Assembly: GCA_019454045.1 (NCBI GenBank)
Contig: SKCR01033661.1
Span: forward strand, 124,001-188,000
Reading direction: 5' to 3'
DNA length: 64,000 nt
Origin: Zanthoxylum bungeanum
Lineage: Eukaryota; Streptophyta; Magnoliopsida; Sapindales; Rutaceae
Shown: piece after piece, positions 61,800 through 64,000 of the stretch
How the letters are laid out: the number at the start of each line of letters is the position of its first letter
Position numbering within the stretch: the stretch's first letter is position 1
Translations under genes and position numbers: made by a program
Notes under the pieces: generated by a model
Seen by the model: only the letters and a program-made list of their open reading frames with translations
Database searches by the model: none
Told to the model about the DNA's origin: nothing

Positions 61800-62520
61800 T
61801 GTGCACCGTGTCACGGTCCTAGGATCAGACTAGGACGTGCAGTCACTTTACAAAGGAGCTCATGTTTCGGGACATCGGTTTAAGGTCGTTAAGGGTTATA
61901 TGTACCCTTCATGTACCCTTGTACTGGTGAGTTTCCATCCGTGAAGCCTTATTCGGAAGTTTGCCTGGAGATTTAGAAACGTGCTCGCTTGCCGCTAGGA
62001 ACTGGCCTAGTTGTGCAGCGTTATGAAAGAGCCTATATTCCGGAATGCCGGATTGAGCTTGCTCCAAGCCCTAAGTAACTCTTAGGGGTGGATGTACTGG
62101 GAAGTTCTCACCCGTGGGGTCCCGTTCTGAAGTTTGGCGGGAGATTTTGAGATATGCTAGCTTGCCGCTAGTCGTTAGCCTAATTGGTGCATTGTGAAGG
62201 AGCTAACGACCCGGGGTGTCGAATCGAGTGGGACCAAGTTCCAAAGTGAATCTTATGGTCACTTGTACTGGGAAAATATCAGCCCCAGAGTTGGATTTCG
62301 AGATTTGCCGGGAGATTTTGGCAGTGTGCCCACTTTTGGGTCTTTTCCGCTAAAGTGGGGGTGTTGTGGAAACCCATCAAGACGAGCTCGTTTAGGGACG
62401 AGATTTTAACCCAAAGTCGCTTATATGGTGGCTTACTGAATGCCCGGAAGAGTTCCTGAAAACTCCTCTTAAGATAGATTTTAGAGGGGGGTGTGAGCAC
62501 TCAAGCGCTAGTTGTGTATA
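61800..62520. repeat. Degenerate tandem array, about 170-bp unit
   Basis: The landmark GTACTGG recurs at 61921, 62094 and 62265, with a weaker match at 62434 (spacings 173, 171, 169). Each time it is followed by GTTTGCC/GTTTGGC with GGGAGATTT and then a GAAGGAGCT-like block. A partial unit precedes 61921. Units differ strongly, so the array is old. Open frames across it (for example 62194-62409) are not convincing genes. Confidence 0.7.
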
Positions 62521-62630
62521 CTGGTGAGACATGTGCAATGTCTTTAAAACCTCCTTAGGGGGGGAAGCCTAGGTGAACCTTGGGAAGGGCCCAGGGGGCT
62601 TCGGTGGTCTTGGGGCTTTAGCCGTGAACC
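62521..62630. other. Short spacer before LTR I
   Basis: G-rich sequence (GGGGGGAAGCC, GGGCCCAGGGGGC) with no gene; it ends GAACC at the LTR border. Confidence 0.4.
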
Positions 62631-64000
62631 TGTTGGTTTCTATTATTAGTCCCAAAGAAAGTATAAGCCAATGAAACACACGATTTATACATGCAAAGCT
62701 TGAAGCATGGCGGAATCATACTTACAAAGCTTGTGACGAAAAATGATGAAGAAAATCCTTGAGTCTTCAAGGAGGAAACTTTCGGCCAAGAAGAAATGAA
62801 GAAGAAGCTTTAAGTCTTTTAGTATTCCAAGCTCCAAGGTTGTTTCCCTATCACCTCATTTGATCCTTCATTGTGCTAGCAAATGGAGAGAATGAAAAAA
62901 CAATTTTTTCTTGCCAAAAGAAGCTCACGGCGTGAGCAAGAAGAAAAGGGAGAGAAGGCTTTTGGTATGCCTTTGCTTTTCTCTTTCTTGTTTTCAAAAA
63001 ACCGTGAGAAGTGTGATAATAATTACCAAAATATTTGGTAAATATGCTTCCAAAAAGGTGAAAAGTTTTTCCCTCCAAAAAGCCATTAAATGGCCTCACC
63101 CACTTACATCGTGAATAGTGACAATGTGTCACTCAATAAAGGTGACTTGTTACATCCATCAACTAGTCGTGTCAAGTGATGAGACTTCGCGATGTGATTT
63201 GCGGGTCCCACTCGTTTCAAAATACGAATGTGTCGGCAAACACTTTCGGGCTCGGTTTCGCTAATTCCGAATTAACGAATTTCCGTCGCGACGTAAATTA
63301 AATAATTATGCCTAGCGAAATTACTATTCACATCGCTAACGAATTAATTCTAAATTAATTCGTTTGCCCGAATTAAAATTCGATTTTAATTCCGCATCGA
63401 AATCTAATTTCGTTTAATATATCGAATATATTATTTTATCGATTAATTCCAAATTAATCGTTCTCTCTCCTAATTAGGCATTTTATCCAAGATAAAGTTT
63501 CTCCGCAATTAATCCAAGATTAATAAAGTCCGAATCAAACATCATAGGTGAATCTTCAGGAAGCGACCCAAGAGATCTCCGGATATGTTGGCAGTATATA
63601 TACGGTCGTCGGATAATCCGAACACGTACGTACCTCGTACTACGTTTTTACCGATTTACAAGACAAGGTTGGCTTCTAGCAAAGCGCCATGCCTACCCAA
63701 TTCTCCAGAAATATTCTTATTGGAATATTAGATCTTTATCAAGCGTAGTATACCGTAGTATCGCGTACATCGATCCAGTATCGGACGATCACATGTTAGG
63801 CCTGGGGCTGGAAATGTGTCTGCCCCGTACGAAACATATATCGGACATCAAACAACTAGTCTCTTTAAATCGGACAATCCTGACCTGGTCATATTGTCCC
63901 GACGGTTGCAACCTTTTATAGAGTACTAGTTCTGTATCCTGCGTGATCATCATCTCCATATGTCTGAAGTGATACTTCCATCTTGACATCACATCCAGTA
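62631..64000 (-). repeat. Element I: copia LTR, minus strand, continues beyond window
   Basis: The reverse complement ends AGAAACCAACA at 62631. The palindrome array is reversed at about 63258-63525. The base run next to its end (reverse complement GGTTCACGGC) is not a primer site, so this is a 3' LTR or solo LTR whose start lies right of the window. Confidence 0.85.

Noticed and set aside
62194..62500. Frames of 71 and 73 codons on opposite strands
   Set aside because: Both fall within the degenerate 170-bp array and do not keep frame from unit to unit.
1..64000. tRNA, rRNA or small RNA genes and intact host genes
   Set aside because: I found no cloverleaf, rRNA block or host coding region. 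The only tRNA-like signals are 12-18 nt primer sites of the retroelements.

Overview
The window is plant nuclear DNA, most likely from a eudicot, and it is almost entirely nested LTR retrotransposons. I see no intact host gene and no tRNA, rRNA or CRISPR. Plant origin is supported by long-LTR Ty1/copia elements of Angela type (initiator-Met tRNA primer site, AAGTGGGAGAT polypurine tract, LTRs starting TGTTGG), by Ty3/gypsy elements of Athila type (primer site fitting tRNA-Asp, Athila-like gag), and by a plant-type LOG cytokinin-activation gene carried inside the gypsy family.

Layout. I use letters for elements. E/F is the oldest visible gypsy element (minus strand): its 5' LTR and gag lie at 58047-61050, and its probable other half (integrase, an extra ORF, start of LOG) lies at 1609-4084. 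Copia D (plus strand, fossil) sits in the gag of E and ends at 58046. Inside D are D1 (minus, 4085-12517), A (plus, 13051-45542) and H (minus, 47566-56562). A has a nearly intact gag-pol, and its own 5' LTR is split by copia B (13504-23501) and gypsy C (minus, 23999-36553). Copia G ends inside the LOG gene of F at 1608. Another copia LTR, I (minus), fills 62631-64000. Target-site duplications support the nest: GAAAC for A, GTGTA for B, AGGTA for C, ACTTG/ACTTC for H. Right of E (61051-62630) is a short non-LTR interval with an AT-rich stretch and a degenerate array of about 170-bp units.

Most notable content. Gypsy C carries, between integrase and its 3' LTR and in sense orientation, a full-length intronless LOG-like gene (27474-28090, broken by one 1-nt deletion) and a second ORF of 193 codons with a Cys cluster (28352-28933). 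The same two ORFs stand in the same order in F, so this is a family property, not an isolated accident. The copia copies B, D, D1 and H all carry a decayed gag-pol. B nevertheless has a perfect target duplication and similar LTRs, so it probably moved using proteins of an A-like relative.

How it works together. A supplies the only near-complete copia protein set here, yet it lacks its primer site and has two stops and one frameshift. C and E supply gypsy gag, protease, RT, RNase H and integrase domains, all with breaks. The shared cis-signals (LTR ends, primer sites, polypurine tracts, leader repeats) are better kept than the coding parts, which fits transposition in trans.
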